The notes under the pieces are model-generated. The model was not told where the DNA came from and searched no databases. It saw only the letters and a list, made by a program, of their open reading frames with translations. DNA of 32,625 bases from an uncultured Clostridia bacterium (GTDB lineage: Bacteria; Bacillota; Clostridia; Christensenellales; CALMFG01). Shown one piece after another: positions 9,098-17,622 of this stretch. The translations under genes were made by a program, and so were the position numbers. Every line of letters begins with the position of its first letter. Positions within the stretch are counted from its first letter, which is position 1. The stretch is from positions 1-32,625 of the forward strand of contig CALMFG010000004.1 of assembly GCA_937863465.1 (NCBI GenBank). The letters are read 5' to 3'.

Positions 9098-9820
9098 ATG
9101 GAATATCAGGAAAAACGATCGGGCATTGGAATGCTCATCTTCATATTTATTCTGATGATGGCGCTTCTCTTCATCGGCTGGCGGTATTTTAGGGTATCAA
9201 AAATTGAAGTGGAAGGCAATATTAACATCTCTTCTGATTATATCACCAAGCTGAGCGGCATCAAAAAGGATCAGAACCTGTTTGATATCGATACCGACAA
9301 GGTGAGATCCTATATCAACTCGGACCCCTATCTGGAATACTACGGGATCAAACGGCTTTTCCCGTCAACTGTCCGCGTGGAGGTCTACGAACGGATTCCG
9401 GCGGCCCTGCTGATTGGGAAGGAAAGCAACTATGTTCTGGACAATCAGGGGAATGTATTGGAGTCCATCAATAAAGTCAATTACTCGGTTTTGATAATTA
9501 CCGGTCTCACCGGTTTTACCGCCGTGCCGGGCGAAAGCCTGACCACCGCGACGCCATACCAATATGATGCGCTGACGGCCATCTTAAAAGATGTGAAATT
9601 CAACGATTTATCCAGCGTGGTGACCGAAATGAATATGTCGGACATCAATAACATCATCATGCGCACCGATGTGGGGTTCACGATTGAGTTTGGACAGGCT
9701 GAAAAGGTCTCAGACAAAATCATTTGGATTAATAAAGCCATCGAAGAACTGACTGCAAAAAATATTTCAGCCGGCACAATTAACGTGGTTTCGGGTAAAT
9801 CGGCGAGCTATTCCGAATAA
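9098..9820 (+). CDS. ftsQ: FtsQ/DivIB-type cell division protein
   Basis: This 240-residue bitopic membrane protein has a very short cytoplasmic tail, one membrane helix at about 11-30, and an extracellular POTRA domain (SKIEVEGNINISSDYITKLSGI, about 33-55, continuing to about 105). A beta domain containing ERIPAALLIGKESNYVLDNQGNVLE follows. FtsQ/DivIB scaffolds FtsL and FtsB/DivIC and helps control the septal synthase. The ATG begins two bases after the ftsW stop, indicating translational coupling and leaving no room for murG, which commonly lies here. Confidence 0.92.
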   Translation: MEYQEKRSGIGMLIFIFILMMALLFIGWRYFRVSKIEVEGNINISSDYITKLSGIKKDQNLFDIDTDKVRSYINSDPYLEYYGIKRLFPSTVRVEVYERIPAALLIGKESNYVLDNQGNVLESINKVNYSVLIITGLTGFTAVPGESLTTATPYQYDALTAILKDVKFNDLSSVVTEMNMSDINNIIMRTDVGFTIEFGQAEKVSDKIIWINKAIEELTAKNISAGTINVVSGKSASYSE

Positions 9821-9963
9821 TTTTTCCGATTTATACGGCTATATGAGGCACTTTTTGACAAATTATTATTTATTATTTTGTTTACATCTGATATTATGTA
9901 TATGTAGTGGTATATGTGTTCCCGTATACACTATATTGGATATTAAGAAGGATACAAACCGGC

Positions 9964-11091
9964 ATGGGCAAATCTGTTATGACAGTGGAATTTGGAACAT
10001 CAAAAGTCATTTGCGCCATAGGCCGAAAGCGGTCTAGGGGACGGTTTGAGATTGTCTCGTTGGCCCAGATAAACTATGCGGGGTTAAAAAAAGGACGCTG
10101 GCAGGAGCTGGAGCTGGTGCCCGAAGTCCTGAAAAAGACGATTAAAGAAGCCAAAACCAAGGCCAAACAGAACCCGACTTCGGCGTATGTGGGCATCCCG
10201 CCCTGCTTTTGCCGGGTGCATTGCGCGTCATCGGCCATGGACATCATCGGGAACAACCGTGTCATCACGGCTGAAATCGTGGACAGGATGATGAAAAACG
10301 CCCAGCACTTTGATGTGCCGGATGAATATGAAATGGTGCACGCGAGTTCGGTGTATTTTAAATTGGACGGACAGAACCTGTTCATCGATCCTGTGGGCGT
10401 GGAAGCCTCGCACATTGAAGGGCAGTTTGCGTTTATCTTCGCCAAAAAACGTTTTTTATACGAAGCGAAGACACTGCTGGATGTGCTGAGTATTTCCATC
10501 ACGGCGTTTAAACCCGAGATGCTGTGTCAGGCGCTCTTCCTGATTCCCGTTGAGGAACGCGACGCGTCCTCGGTTCTGCTGGATATCGGGTTCTACGATA
10601 CGTCGGTTAGCATCATATACGGCGATACGGTCATCTACTCGCGCGTGATTCCGGCGGGCGGTGCCCAGATTACCAGCGACCTTTCACAGGTGCTGGATAT
10701 CGATATGGAATCCGCCGAGCGCATCAAACGCCGGTTTTCGTTTGAAACCACCATCTATCCGCAGCATGTGAAGGAAACGGTGCGGCAGGATGGAAACATC
10801 ATTGAAGTGGACAAGCAGATGATTGCCGAGATTATTCTTTCCCGGGTGGATCATCTGACGCATATGATTAAAACCGCATTGAATGAATCGCATGTGGAAC
10901 TGCCCGAAACCACCAAGGTGTATCTCACCGGGGCGGGGATTTCCATGATGAAGGGCAGCGCGGCCTATCTGGAGGACAATCTGGGACTCACCACCATATT
11001 GCCGCAGATCGACGCCACCAATTATTCATCACCGAATTTCCACAACGCGATTGGGCTTTTAGACCATGTGCTGTCCAATGAAGAAGGATAA
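9964..11091 (+). CDS. ftsA: FtsA-like actin-family division protein lacking the usual C-terminal anchor
   Basis: This is an actin/Hsp70-fold protein of 375 residues from ATG 9964. The phosphate 1 loop is TVEFGTSKVICAIG at the N-terminus, phosphate 2 is VLLDIGFYDTSVSII mid-protein, and the adenosine motif is VYLTGAGISMMKG near residue 325. FtsA tethers FtsZ to the membrane and recruits later division proteins. I chose ATG 9964 because AAGAAGGA lies 11 bases upstream and residues 2-14 start the first ATPase strand directly; the ORF track's GTG 9907 adds an unconserved leader. The protein ends at AIGLLDHVLSNEEG, right after the core fold. The linker and amphipathic C-terminal helix of typical FtsA (about 420 residues) are missing. 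The next gene is ftsZ, which supports FtsA over PilM or MreB. Confidence 0.85.
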   Translation: MGKSVMTVEFGTSKVICAIGRKRSRGRFEIVSLAQINYAGLKKGRWQELELVPEVLKKTIKEAKTKAKQNPTSAYVGIPPCFCRVHCASSAMDIIGNNRVITAEIVDRMMKNAQHFDVPDEYEMVHASSVYFKLDGQNLFIDPVGVEASHIEGQFAFIFAKKRFLYEAKTLLDVLSISITAFKPEMLCQALFLIPVEERDASSVLLDIGFYDTSVSIIYGDTVIYSRVIPAGGAQITSDLSQVLDIDMESAERIKRRFSFETTIYPQHVKETVRQDGNIIEVDKQMIAEIILSRVDHLTHMIKTALNESHVELPETTKVYLTGAGISMMKGSAAYLEDNLGLTTILPQIDATNYSSPNFHNAIGLLDHVLSNEEG

Positions 11092-11156
11092 GATAGATTA
11101 ACATATTCGGCCGACCGAAAAGAATAAACGGATCGGCTATAACAGGAGAAACAGAC

Positions 11157-12335
11157 ATGTCTCTGGATTTTGAAGTGGGAAGCAGCATGTACGCAAAAAT
11201 AAAGGTGATAGGAATCGGCGGCGCCGGAAACAACGCGGTCAACCGAATGATTCAAATCGGCCTTCAGGGCGCCGAATTTTTAGCCATCAACACGGATATG
11301 CAGGCGCTGAATATCTCAAAAGCATCCGTTAAAATCCAGATTGGTGAAAAGATTACGCGCGGACTGGGATCGGGCGGAGACCCCGAAACCGGCAAACAGG
11401 CGGCAATCGAATCGCGTCAGGCGATTAAGGACGCGGTGGCGGGCGCCGATCTGGTGTTTATCGCGGCAGGTCTCGGCGGCGGCACGGGAACGGGCGCGGC
11501 CCCTGTGGTGGCCGAAATTGTATCCGAACTCGGCATTCTTTCGGTGGCGGTTGTCACGCTTCCGTTTATCTTTGAGGGCGGACACAGAATGGAAGCGGCG
11601 CTGCAGGGACATCGGACATTGATGTCCAAAGTCAACACCATTGTCACCATCCCCAACGAAAAACTTGCGCTCATTCTGCCAAAGGGTACGCCCCTGGTGG
11701 AGTGCTTTAAGAAAGCGGACGACGTTCTGCGTCAGGGCGTTCAGGGCATTACCGACCTCATCAGCCGTCCTGGCATGATCAACCTCGACTTTGCCGATGT
11801 ACGCAAGGTGCTGTCCATGCGGGGCGTGGCGCATATGGGTATCGGAGACGGCAGCGGCGAATATAAGGTCATGGATGCGATTAAAGCGGCGATTGCTTCG
11901 CCCTTGCTGGAAACCACCATCAAAGGGGCAACTGGCGTTCTTTTGAACGTCATCGGCGACGAAACCATCAGCCTGACCGAAATTCAGGATGCGGCTTCCT
12001 TAATCCAGCGGGCGGTTCACCCGAAAGCGCATATCTACTTTGGCGCGGATACATTGCCCACCATGAAAGACGAGGTGCATATCACGGTCATTGCCACCGG
12101 CTTTGCCGAGATGCCGGATGAATTCGAGCATAAACCCGAGGACATGGAAGATGAACTGGACTTTGAGCCCGAACTGATGACCGACATCTTCAACACGGAC
12201 AGCGGCACGGGTACCATCAAGCAGGTTCCCAAGAAAAAGGTGCACATGGATTTTGGAGACTTTGACGACAGCAGTGAGCTGGATGTGCCGATATTTATCA
12301 AGAATAAAAACAAACTCAGCGAGGATGACGAATAA
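11157..12335 (+). CDS. ftsZ: Cell division GTPase FtsZ
   Basis: This 392-residue tubulin homologue forms the cytokinetic ring. [15 protein letters not shown] opens the GTPase domain. The GTP signature loop [10 protein letters not shown] is at about 107-116, and [11 protein letters not shown] is the synergy (T7) loop that completes the GTPase site of the neighbouring subunit. A variable acidic linker ([14 protein letters not shown]...) leads to the C-terminal conserved peptide DVPIFIKNK, followed by a short KLSEDDE tail. The peptide recruits FtsA, SepF and other partners. AGGAG eight bases before the ATG decides the start. A 65-base gap separates it from ftsA, and the DsrE-like gene follows after 11 bases. 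Confidence 0.98.
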   Translation: MSLDFEVGSSMYAKIKVIGIGGAGNNAVNRMIQIGLQGAEFLAINTDMQALNISKASVKIQIGEKITRGLGSGGDPETGKQAAIESRQAIKDAVAGADLVFIAAGLGGGTGTGAAPVVAEIVSELGILSVAVVTLPFIFEGGHRMEAALQGHRTLMSKVNTIVTIPNEKLALILPKGTPLVECFKKADDVLRQGVQGITDLISRPGMINLDFADVRKVLSMRGVAHMGIGDGSGEYKVMDAIKAAIASPLLETTIKGATGVLLNVIGDETISLTEIQDAASLIQRAVHPKAHIYFGADTLPTMKDEVHITVIATGFAEMPDEFEHKPEDMEDELDFEPELMTDIFNTDSGTGTIKQVPKKKVHMDFGDFDDSSELDVPIFIKNKNKLSEDDE

Positions 12336-12346
12336 GGAGCGGGCAC

Positions 12347-12685
12347 ATGAAAAAATACGTGTTTTTTGCGTTTAACGGTGAAATTATGTGTTTTAATCAT
12401 GTGTTGATTAATGCGCTGGAGATGAACGCAAAGGGTACCAAGGCGATTATCGTTTTGGAAGGCGAAGCGGTCAAGGTGATTGAAGAATTGGACAAGTCCG
12501 ACCATCCGGTCTATCAGCGGGTGAAGGAGCTGGGCCTTTTCGATTCGGTCTGCAAAGCCTGCTCTATCAAGATGGGCGTATATGATTATAACGCCGCATG
12601 CGGCATCCCGTTTAACGATGAACTCAACGGCCACCCCAGTATGCTGAAATACATCAACGAAGGTTACGAAATCATTACGCTGTAA
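12347..12685 (+). CDS. DsrE/DsrF-like small protein of unknown role
   Basis: This 112-residue soluble protein starts MKKYVFFAFNGEIMCFNHVLINAL and shows the alternating strand/helix pattern of the DsrE/DsrF-like (YchN-type) fold. The core contains GTKAIIVLEGEAVKVIEEL, and three cysteines cluster in the centre and C-terminal half (SVCKACSIKMGV and NAACGIP). In sulfur-relay relatives, a cysteine in this area carries persulfide, but I cannot assign that activity here. AAGGAGCGGG lies just before the ATG, and the gene follows ftsZ by 11 bases, so it is probably the last gene of the dcw transcript. Its link to division is positional only. Confidence 0.7.
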   Translation: MKKYVFFAFNGEIMCFNHVLINALEMNAKGTKAIIVLEGEAVKVIEELDKSDHPVYQRVKELGLFDSVCKACSIKMGVYDYNAACGIPFNDELNGHPSMLKYINEGYEIITL

Positions 12686-12726
12686 ATAAGAATTTGTAAA
12701 CGGGTTTTTAGTTAATCGGGGTATCA

Positions 12727-12755
12727 TTGACAGCCGAAAAAAACCCATGTATAAT
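12727..12755 (+). promoter_or_regulatory. Consensus sigma-A promoter of the hisS operon
   Basis: TTGACA (12727-12732) and TATAAT (12750-12755) match the sigma-A consensus exactly with a 17-base spacer. Transcription would start near 12762, placing the T-box leader entirely within the transcript. Confidence 0.85.
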
Positions 12756-12761
12756 AATTTG

Positions 12762-12990
12762 ACAATGCGGAAAAGGACTTTTTAAGGAAAACGCATCGCA
12801 CGCAGAAACAGGGAGTTTTCGGCAATAGACTGCAACCGAAAACGGCGCGTGATTCCGAAAAAACAACACCATTTCTGTCGATTTAATACGTACGATTGAG
12901 AGCCCGAAAAGGCGTACTTTTTGGGAAAGAAGGGTGGTACCGCGGGTTTGGCTCGTCCCAAGTTAACGTGGTATCTTTTTATTTTTTTAA
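12762..12990 (+). promoter_or_regulatory. T-box leader (tRNA-sensing riboswitch) of hisS
   Basis: The invariant T-box sequence AGGGTGGTACCGCG lies at 12931-12944. Its GGTACCGCG part can pair with CGTGGTATC (12967-12975), and a T-rich run 12976-12988 follows, forming the terminator. The competing antiterminator pairs AGGG with the CGTCCC at about 12954-12959. Upstream, a hairpin GTTTTCGG/CCGAAAAC (12815-12822 with 12836-12843) and a helix CACGC/GCGTG (12799-12803 with 12847-12851) probably belong to Stem I. Uncharged tRNA binding would prevent termination and turn on the aminoacyl-tRNA synthetase genes. I could not place the specifier codon with confidence, so histidine specificity is inferred from hisS, with aspartate possible because aspS is downstream. 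Confidence 0.92.
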
Positions 12991-13006
12991 TTAAGAAGGG
13001 TATGCG

Positions 13007-14266
13007 ATGAGCATTAGCGCACCAAAAGGAACGAAAGACGTCACCATACTGGAAAGTTATAAATGGCATTATATTGAGGATGTCATCCGGCGCGAGGTGG
13101 CCAAGTTTGGCTACAGAGAAAGCCGCACGCCTGTTTTTGAGAACACCGAGCTTTTTTTGCGGGGCGTGGGGGACACCACCGATATCGTCCAAAAGGAGAT
13201 GTACACCTTTGAAGATAAGGGCGGCCGTTCGATTACACTAAAACCTGAAGGCACAGCCGGTGCGGTTCGCAGCTTTGTTGAGAACAGCCTGTACGCCAAC
13301 GCCCAGCCGACCAAGATGTATTACTTAAATTGTCCTGTGTTTCGGTATGAGCGCCCGCAGGCGGGCAGACTCCGCGAACATCACCAGTTCGGCATCGAAG
13401 TTTTCGGTTCAACGGCGCCGTCCATCGACGCCGAAGTCATCAGCGTAGCCAAAAGTCTGCTGGACAAGATGGAGATTAAAGGCATCGCGCTCAACATCAA
13501 CTCCATCGGCTGCCCGGTATGCCGGCCCGCGTATCATGAGGTGCTAAAAGATTACCTGCGCGGCAATCTGGACAAGCTCTGCAAAACCTGCAACGAGCGC
13601 TTTGAGACCAATCCATTGCGCATATTGGACTGCAAGGAAGAGGGATGCCAGATAGTGGTGAAAGACGCGCCCAAGATGATCGACCATCTTTGCGACGACT
13701 GTCAGAACCACTTTGATGAATTACAGAAGATTTTAAAGATACTGAAAATCGAATACGCGATTAACCCGATGATTGTCCGCGGCTTGGACTACTACACCAA
13801 AACCGTTTTTGAATTTATCGCCACCGGCATCGGCGCGCAAGGAACGGTATGCGGCGGCGGACGGTATGACGGTCTGGTAGCCGAAATCGGCGGGCCTGAG
13901 ATGCCCGGTATCGGATTCGGCATGGGCATGGAGCGATTGCTCTTGGTCATGGAATCGCAAGGGCTCATCATTAAAGAGCCGGCGTTATATGAAGTATTTA
14001 TCTGCACCGCAGGCGAACCCGCACGCATGAAGGCCATTGAGATGGTCAGCGCGCTTCGGCAGGGCGGCATCAAGGCCGACCTCGATCACATGGGGCGCAG
14101 TTTGAAAGCCCAGATGAAGTTTGCCGATAAATGCGGCGCAGGGCATGTGGTGGTCATGGGTGACGATGAGCTGGAAAGCGGTATCATCCGCTTAAAAGAT
14201 ATGAAAGCCAATCAGGAGATTGAACTGACGATTGAAGAGCTGATTGGCGCATTATCACGAAACTAG
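13007..14266 (+). CDS. hisS: Histidyl-tRNA synthetase
   Basis: This 419-residue class II synthetase charges tRNA-His. Motif 1 includes FGYRESRTPVFENTELFLRGVG. Motif 2 contains FRYERPQAGRLREHHQFGIEVFG, and histidine-specific segments follow as IVRGLDYYTKTVFEF and GGGRYDGLVAEIGGPEMPGIGFGMGMERLL (motif 3). A C-terminal anticodon-binding domain completes it. An insertion at about 165-230 carries several cysteine pairs (CPVCRP, CKTC, CKEEGC, CDDC), which could bind a metal; this type of insertion is seen in other Firmicute enzymes. The ATG follows AAGAAGGGT and is immediately downstream of the T-box terminator, so expression depends on read-through. Confidence 0.98.
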   Translation: MSISAPKGTKDVTILESYKWHYIEDVIRREVAKFGYRESRTPVFENTELFLRGVGDTTDIVQKEMYTFEDKGGRSITLKPEGTAGAVRSFVENSLYANAQPTKMYYLNCPVFRYERPQAGRLREHHQFGIEVFGSTAPSIDAEVISVAKSLLDKMEIKGIALNINSIGCPVCRPAYHEVLKDYLRGNLDKLCKTCNERFETNPLRILDCKEEGCQIVVKDAPKMIDHLCDDCQNHFDELQKILKILKIEYAINPMIVRGLDYYTKTVFEFIATGIGAQGTVCGGGRYDGLVAEIGGPEMPGIGFGMGMERLLLVMESQGLIIKEPALYEVFICTAGEPARMKAIEMVSALRQGGIKADLDHMGRSLKAQMKFADKCGAGHVVVMGDDELESGIIRLKDMKANQEIELTIEELIGALSRN

Positions 14267-14284
14267 ATAAAAGGAGAAAACAAC

Positions 14285-14641
14285 ATGGCGATTCTCTTTG
14301 ATAAGGATGCCGATCTCTATATCGGCGCGCAGGGTTTTCAATCCAGTATCTTTTTGATGCAGGTACAGACCCGTCTGGCGGCAGGCGGCAGAGAATTTGC
14401 GACACGCATTGAAAGCGAGTTTGAAGATGCCTTAAGCGACGGTGTTCAGGCGGTCATCATCCGGGACGCGGACCTTTTGGAAAGCGTCACTACGGTTAAG
14501 TATGCGGACGGCACCGAAGCCGTGTTCCCCGAACATGAGGTGGAGAACTTCGTCATCGGCGAGCTGACCGGCAAAGTCACGGTATTCTGTGAGGAAGATG
14601 AGGACGACGACGGGGAATTTGAAGAAGATTTTGAAGAATAG
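14285..14641 (+). CDS. Conserved-looking protein of unknown function with acidic tail
   Basis: I do not recognise a family. The 118-residue product has no signal peptide or membrane helix. It starts MAILFDKDADLYIGAQGFQSS, contains the helix-like stretch EFATRIESEFEDALSDGVQAVIIRDADLLESVTTVKYADG, and ends in a highly acidic tail (CEEDEDDDGEFEEDFEE). A good AAAGGAG site is present before the ATG. The gene is sandwiched 18 bases after hisS and 37 bases before aspS, so it is almost certainly co-transcribed with both synthetases and controlled by the same T-box. The coding call rests on codon-like composition, a ribosome binding site and gapless operon packing. Confidence 0.75.
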   Translation: MAILFDKDADLYIGAQGFQSSIFLMQVQTRLAAGGREFATRIESEFEDALSDGVQAVIIRDADLLESVTTVKYADGTEAVFPEHEVENFVIGELTGKVTVFCEEDEDDDGEFEEDFEE

Positions 14642-14678
14642 TTCAATATATTTTAAATAATTCAGGAGTAAGACTTTC

Positions 14679-16469
14679 ATGAGCGAACAATTAATGGGAT
14701 GGAAACGCACGGATTATTGTGCGAGTTTTTCTGTGGCGGATATCGGCAAATCGGTGACCCTGATGGGCTGGGTACAGACGCGGCGCGACTTGGGCGCGCT
14801 GATTTTTGTGGATTTAAGAGACCGTTCCGGCCTCATGCAGGTGGTGTTTGACGCGTCCAAGTTTAAAGGCGATTTTTCGGCGGTGGAAAGCATCCGCAGT
14901 GAATTTGTCATCGCCGTCAAAGGCGAGATTGTCAAACGCGCCGAAGAGACTATCAACGAGAAAATGCAGACTGGCTGGATTGAAGTGAAGGTGGATGAGC
15001 TGAAAGTACTTTCAAAGGCCCAGACGCCGCCGTTTGAGATTGAAGACGGCAGTAAGGTGCGCGACGAAGTGCGCCTGAAATACCGCTACCTCGACTTAAG
15101 ACGTCCCGAGCTCCAAAAGGTGCTGATGATGCGGCACCAGATTGCGCAGGTCACGCGGGAATACTTAAACAAAAACGGGTTTCTGGAAATTGAGACGCCC
15201 ATGCTGATCAAATCGACGCCCGAAGGTGCCCGAGACTATCTGGTGCCCAGCCGTGTACATCCGGGCTCGTTCTACGCCCTGCCGCAGTCCCCGCAGATTT
15301 TCAAACAGATTCTGATGGTAGCGGGCTACGATAAGTACTATCAGATTACCAAGTGTTTCCGCGACGAGGACTTAAGAGCCGATCGCCAGCCCGAGTTTAC
15401 GCAGATTGATATGGAACTCAGCTTTGTGGAGCCCGACGACGTCATGAATGTCAACGAAGGGCTGATTAAAACGATATTCAAGAGTGCCCTGGATGTAGAT
15501 ATCAAAACTCCGCTAAAACGCATCACCTATAAGGAAGCGATGGAACGCTACGGCTCGGATAAGCCGGATACGCGTTTTGGACTGGAACTGGTCAATGTCA
15601 GTGATTTGGTGAAAGACACCGAATTTAAGGTGTTCGCTTCCATCGTGGAAAAAGGCGGCAGTGTACGCGCCATCAACGTGAAAGGCGCGGTGGAGGCGTT
15701 TGCCCGCCGTGAAATCGACGCGCTGGTGGATTTCGTCAAGATTTACGGTGCCAAGGGCATGGCCTGGATTTCCATGAAAGAAGACGGCATACAAAGCCCG
15801 ATTACCAAGTTTTTCACCGACGACCAGCTGAATGCCCTGTTAAAGCGCGTGGACGCTGAAACCGGCGATATCATCTTCTTTGTGGGCGATACCGAAAAAG
15901 TGGTCTTCGACAGTCTGGGTAACCTGCGCTTGAAACTGGCGGAGAAGCTGGAACTGATTGAGCCGAAAACCTATGACCTGCTTTGGGTCACCGAGTTTCC
16001 GATGTTTGAATACAGCGAGGAAGAGAAGCGCTATACCGCGATGCACCATCCCTTCACCGCACCCATGGACGAGGATTTGGAATTGTTTGAAACCGCACCC
16101 GAAAAAATGCGCGCCAAGGCCTATGATATGGTCTTAAACGGCAACGAAATCGGCGGCGGCAGCATCCGTATCCATTCCAATGAAGTACAGCAGATGATGT
16201 TTAAGGCATTGGGATACAATGAGACATATGCAACTGAACGGTTTGGATATCTCTTGGAAGCGCTGAAATACGGCACACCGCCGCACGGCGGTCTGGCTTT
16301 TGGGCTGGACCGTATCGTCATGCTGCTGGCGGGACGTGATTCCATTAAGGATACCATCGCTTTCCCGAAGGTGCAGAACGCTTCCTGCCTGATGAGCGAA
16401 GCGCCGGCACCGGTGGAACCGAAACAGCTGAAAGAACTATACCTGCGCATCGCAGAGAGCGCCAAATAA
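14679..16469 (+). CDS. aspS: Aspartyl-tRNA synthetase (bacterial type)
   Basis: This 596-residue class IIb synthetase charges tRNA-Asp. The N-terminal OB-fold anticodon-binding domain starts VTLMGWVQTRRDLGALIFVDLRDRSGLMQVVF. Motif 2 is CFRDEDLRADRQPEFTQIDMELSF, and motif 3 is GGLAFGLDRIVMLLAGRDSIKDTIAFPK. The length and the roughly 130-residue insertion between motifs 2 and 3 (the GAD domain) mark it as bacterial rather than archaeal type. Whether it is discriminating or also makes Asp-tRNA-Asn cannot be decided here. The hisS-x-aspS order resembles that of Bacillus, and the tcdA remnant starts three bases after the stop codon. Confidence 0.98.
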   Translation: MSEQLMGWKRTDYCASFSVADIGKSVTLMGWVQTRRDLGALIFVDLRDRSGLMQVVFDASKFKGDFSAVESIRSEFVIAVKGEIVKRAEETINEKMQTGWIEVKVDELKVLSKAQTPPFEIEDGSKVRDEVRLKYRYLDLRRPELQKVLMMRHQIAQVTREYLNKNGFLEIETPMLIKSTPEGARDYLVPSRVHPGSFYALPQSPQIFKQILMVAGYDKYYQITKCFRDEDLRADRQPEFTQIDMELSFVEPDDVMNVNEGLIKTIFKSALDVDIKTPLKRITYKEAMERYGSDKPDTRFGLELVNVSDLVKDTEFKVFASIVEKGGSVRAINVKGAVEAFARREIDALVDFVKIYGAKGMAWISMKEDGIQSPITKFFTDDQLNALLKRVDAETGDIIFFVGDTEKVVFDSLGNLRLKLAEKLELIEPKTYDLLWVTEFPMFEYSEEEKRYTAMHHPFTAPMDEDLELFETAPEKMRAKAYDMVLNGNEIGGGSIRIHSNEVQQMMFKALGYNETYATERFGYLLEALKYGTPPHGGLAFGLDRIVMLLAGRDSIKDTIAFPKVQNASCLMSEAPAPVEPKQLKELYLRIAESAK

Positions 16470-16472
16470 AAG

Positions 16473-17177
16473 ATGAGTGCGGCATGGCAGATTCGCACCG
16501 AACGCGTGCTGGGCAAATCGGGTTTAGCGCGGCTGAACCAAGCCACGGCGGTGGTCGTGGGTTTGGGCGGCGTGGGATCGTTTGCATTTGAAGCGCTGGT
16601 TCGGGCGGGCGTCGGGCATATGGTGGCCATCGACCGTGACGTGGTGGACTAGAGCAACATCAACCGCCAGTTGGTCGCCAGTGTTTCGACTTTGGGGAAA
16701 TCCAAAGCCGAAGTAGCCAAAGCGCACGCGCTGGATATCAATCCGTGCATAGACATTGTTGCGCATCAGGTGTTTTTAACTGCTGATAACGCGCGTGAAC
16801 TGATACCCGAAAATGCCGATGTGATCATCGACGCGATCGACAGTGTGGGCGCAAAAGTGGACTTAATCGTCTACGCAAAACAAAAAAACATCCCGATTTT
16901 CTCTTCGATGGGGACGGCCAACAAGACCGACCCGACCAAGCTGACCATCGGGGACATCTATAAAACCAGTGTGGATCCTCTGGCCAAGGTGATGCGAAAG
17001 CGTCTGAAAGATCAGGGGATTTCGGGATTAACCGTGGTGTATTCCACAGAAACGCCGAAAGTGAATCCGGACGACAGCACGGTGCTGGGCTCTGTGCCCT
17101 ATGTGCCGTCGGTTGCGGGGCTGATTCTGGCGAGTCTGGCTGTGGGGTGCATAACGGATGAACGAAAGGAGTTGTGA
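16473..17177 (+). pseudogene. tcdA: tRNA threonylcarbamoyladenosine dehydratase TcdA, interrupted by in-frame TAG
   Basis: Reading from ATG 16473 gives a complete 234-codon ThiF/E1-like protein except for a TAG at 16650-16652 (codon 60). Upstream of it lies the nucleotide-binding loop VVVGLGGVGSFAFEALVRAGVG (residues 27-48). The family signature D-x-V-x-x-[ST]-N-x-N-R-Q is read as DVVD*SNINRQ, with the stop at a position usually filled by a hydrophobic residue. Downstream, VDLIVYAKQKNIPIFSSMGTANKTDPTKL and VVYSTETPKV match TcdA, which cyclises t6A to ct6A in tRNAs. The frame is otherwise open through 17177. TAG ends several other genes here, so it is a normal stop. The ORF track's TTG 16671 start would remove the P-loop. 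The aspS-tcdA adjacency is also found in Bacillus. It is either a recent pseudogene or a sequence error. Confidence 0.88.
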
Positions 17178-17183
17178 TTCAAT

Positions 17184-17600
17184 ATGATAGAAAAAGGCGA
17201 AGTGGTCGGAACCGAAGGCAAACTGGCTTTTGTCAAATTTATACGGACGTCGGCCTGCGGCAACTGCACAGCGTGCGGGATGACGAAGGAACAGAAAGAT
17301 GTAGTGGTGCAAGTCTGGAACAACAAGGACGTCAAAAAAGGCGATATGGTGGAAGTGGAGATTGAAACCAAAAAGGTGATGGTATCTTCGGCCATCGCGT
17401 ATATCTTCCCGCTGGCCATGCTGGTGGTCGGTGCGGTAGTGGGGTATGCTTTAGGAAATGCCGGATTGCTCGGCATGAAAGCCGATATCCTCGGCGGTAT
17501 TTTCGGCATCGGGTTTACGCTGATTGCATATTTGATTATCCGCGCGCTGGAACCGATGTTTAAAGAGCGCCTGAAAAGCACATATAAAATAGCAGACTAA
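17184..17600 (+). CDS. RseC/MucC-like membrane protein with CxxCxxC motif
   Basis: This 138-residue protein resembles the RseC/MucC (SoxR-reducing system) family. An N-terminal beta-rich segment ([15 protein letters not shown]) leads to the cysteine cluster [11 protein letters not shown] at 24-33, with cysteines at 25, 28 and 31. A second soluble segment ([24 protein letters not shown]) and two membrane helices at about 65-87 and 94-118 follow. In Proteobacteria such proteins are linked to sigma-E control or to SoxR reduction; in Firmicutes the role is unclear. It begins seven bases after the tcdA remnant and is 22 bases upstream of trxA, which suggests a redox function, though that is inferred. 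AAAGGAG is about 12 bases before the ATG. Confidence 0.82.
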   Translation: MIEKGEVVGTEGKLAFVKFIRTSACGNCTACGMTKEQKDVVVQVWNNKDVKKGDMVEVEIETKKVMVSSAIAYIFPLAMLVVGAVVGYALGNAGLLGMKADILGGIFGIGFTLIAYLIIRALEPMFKERLKSTYKIAD

Positions 17601-17622
17601 TAAAGCACCGAAGGAGAAGAAT

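Noticed and set aside
9855-9897. TTGACA and TATTAT before ftsA as a promoter
   Set aside because: The two boxes are 31 bases apart, far from the usual 17, and no better pair was found in this AT-rich gap. A promoter here is possible but not supported.
9907-9963. Upstream GTG start for ftsA
   Set aside because: The added 19 residues are not conserved FtsA sequence, and the AAGAAGGA ribosome site fits ATG 9964.
16671-17177. Short TcdA starting at TTG 16671
   Set aside because: It would lack the nucleotide-binding loop GLGGVGS, and there is no ribosome site. The frame upstream of the TAG is clearly part of the same gene.
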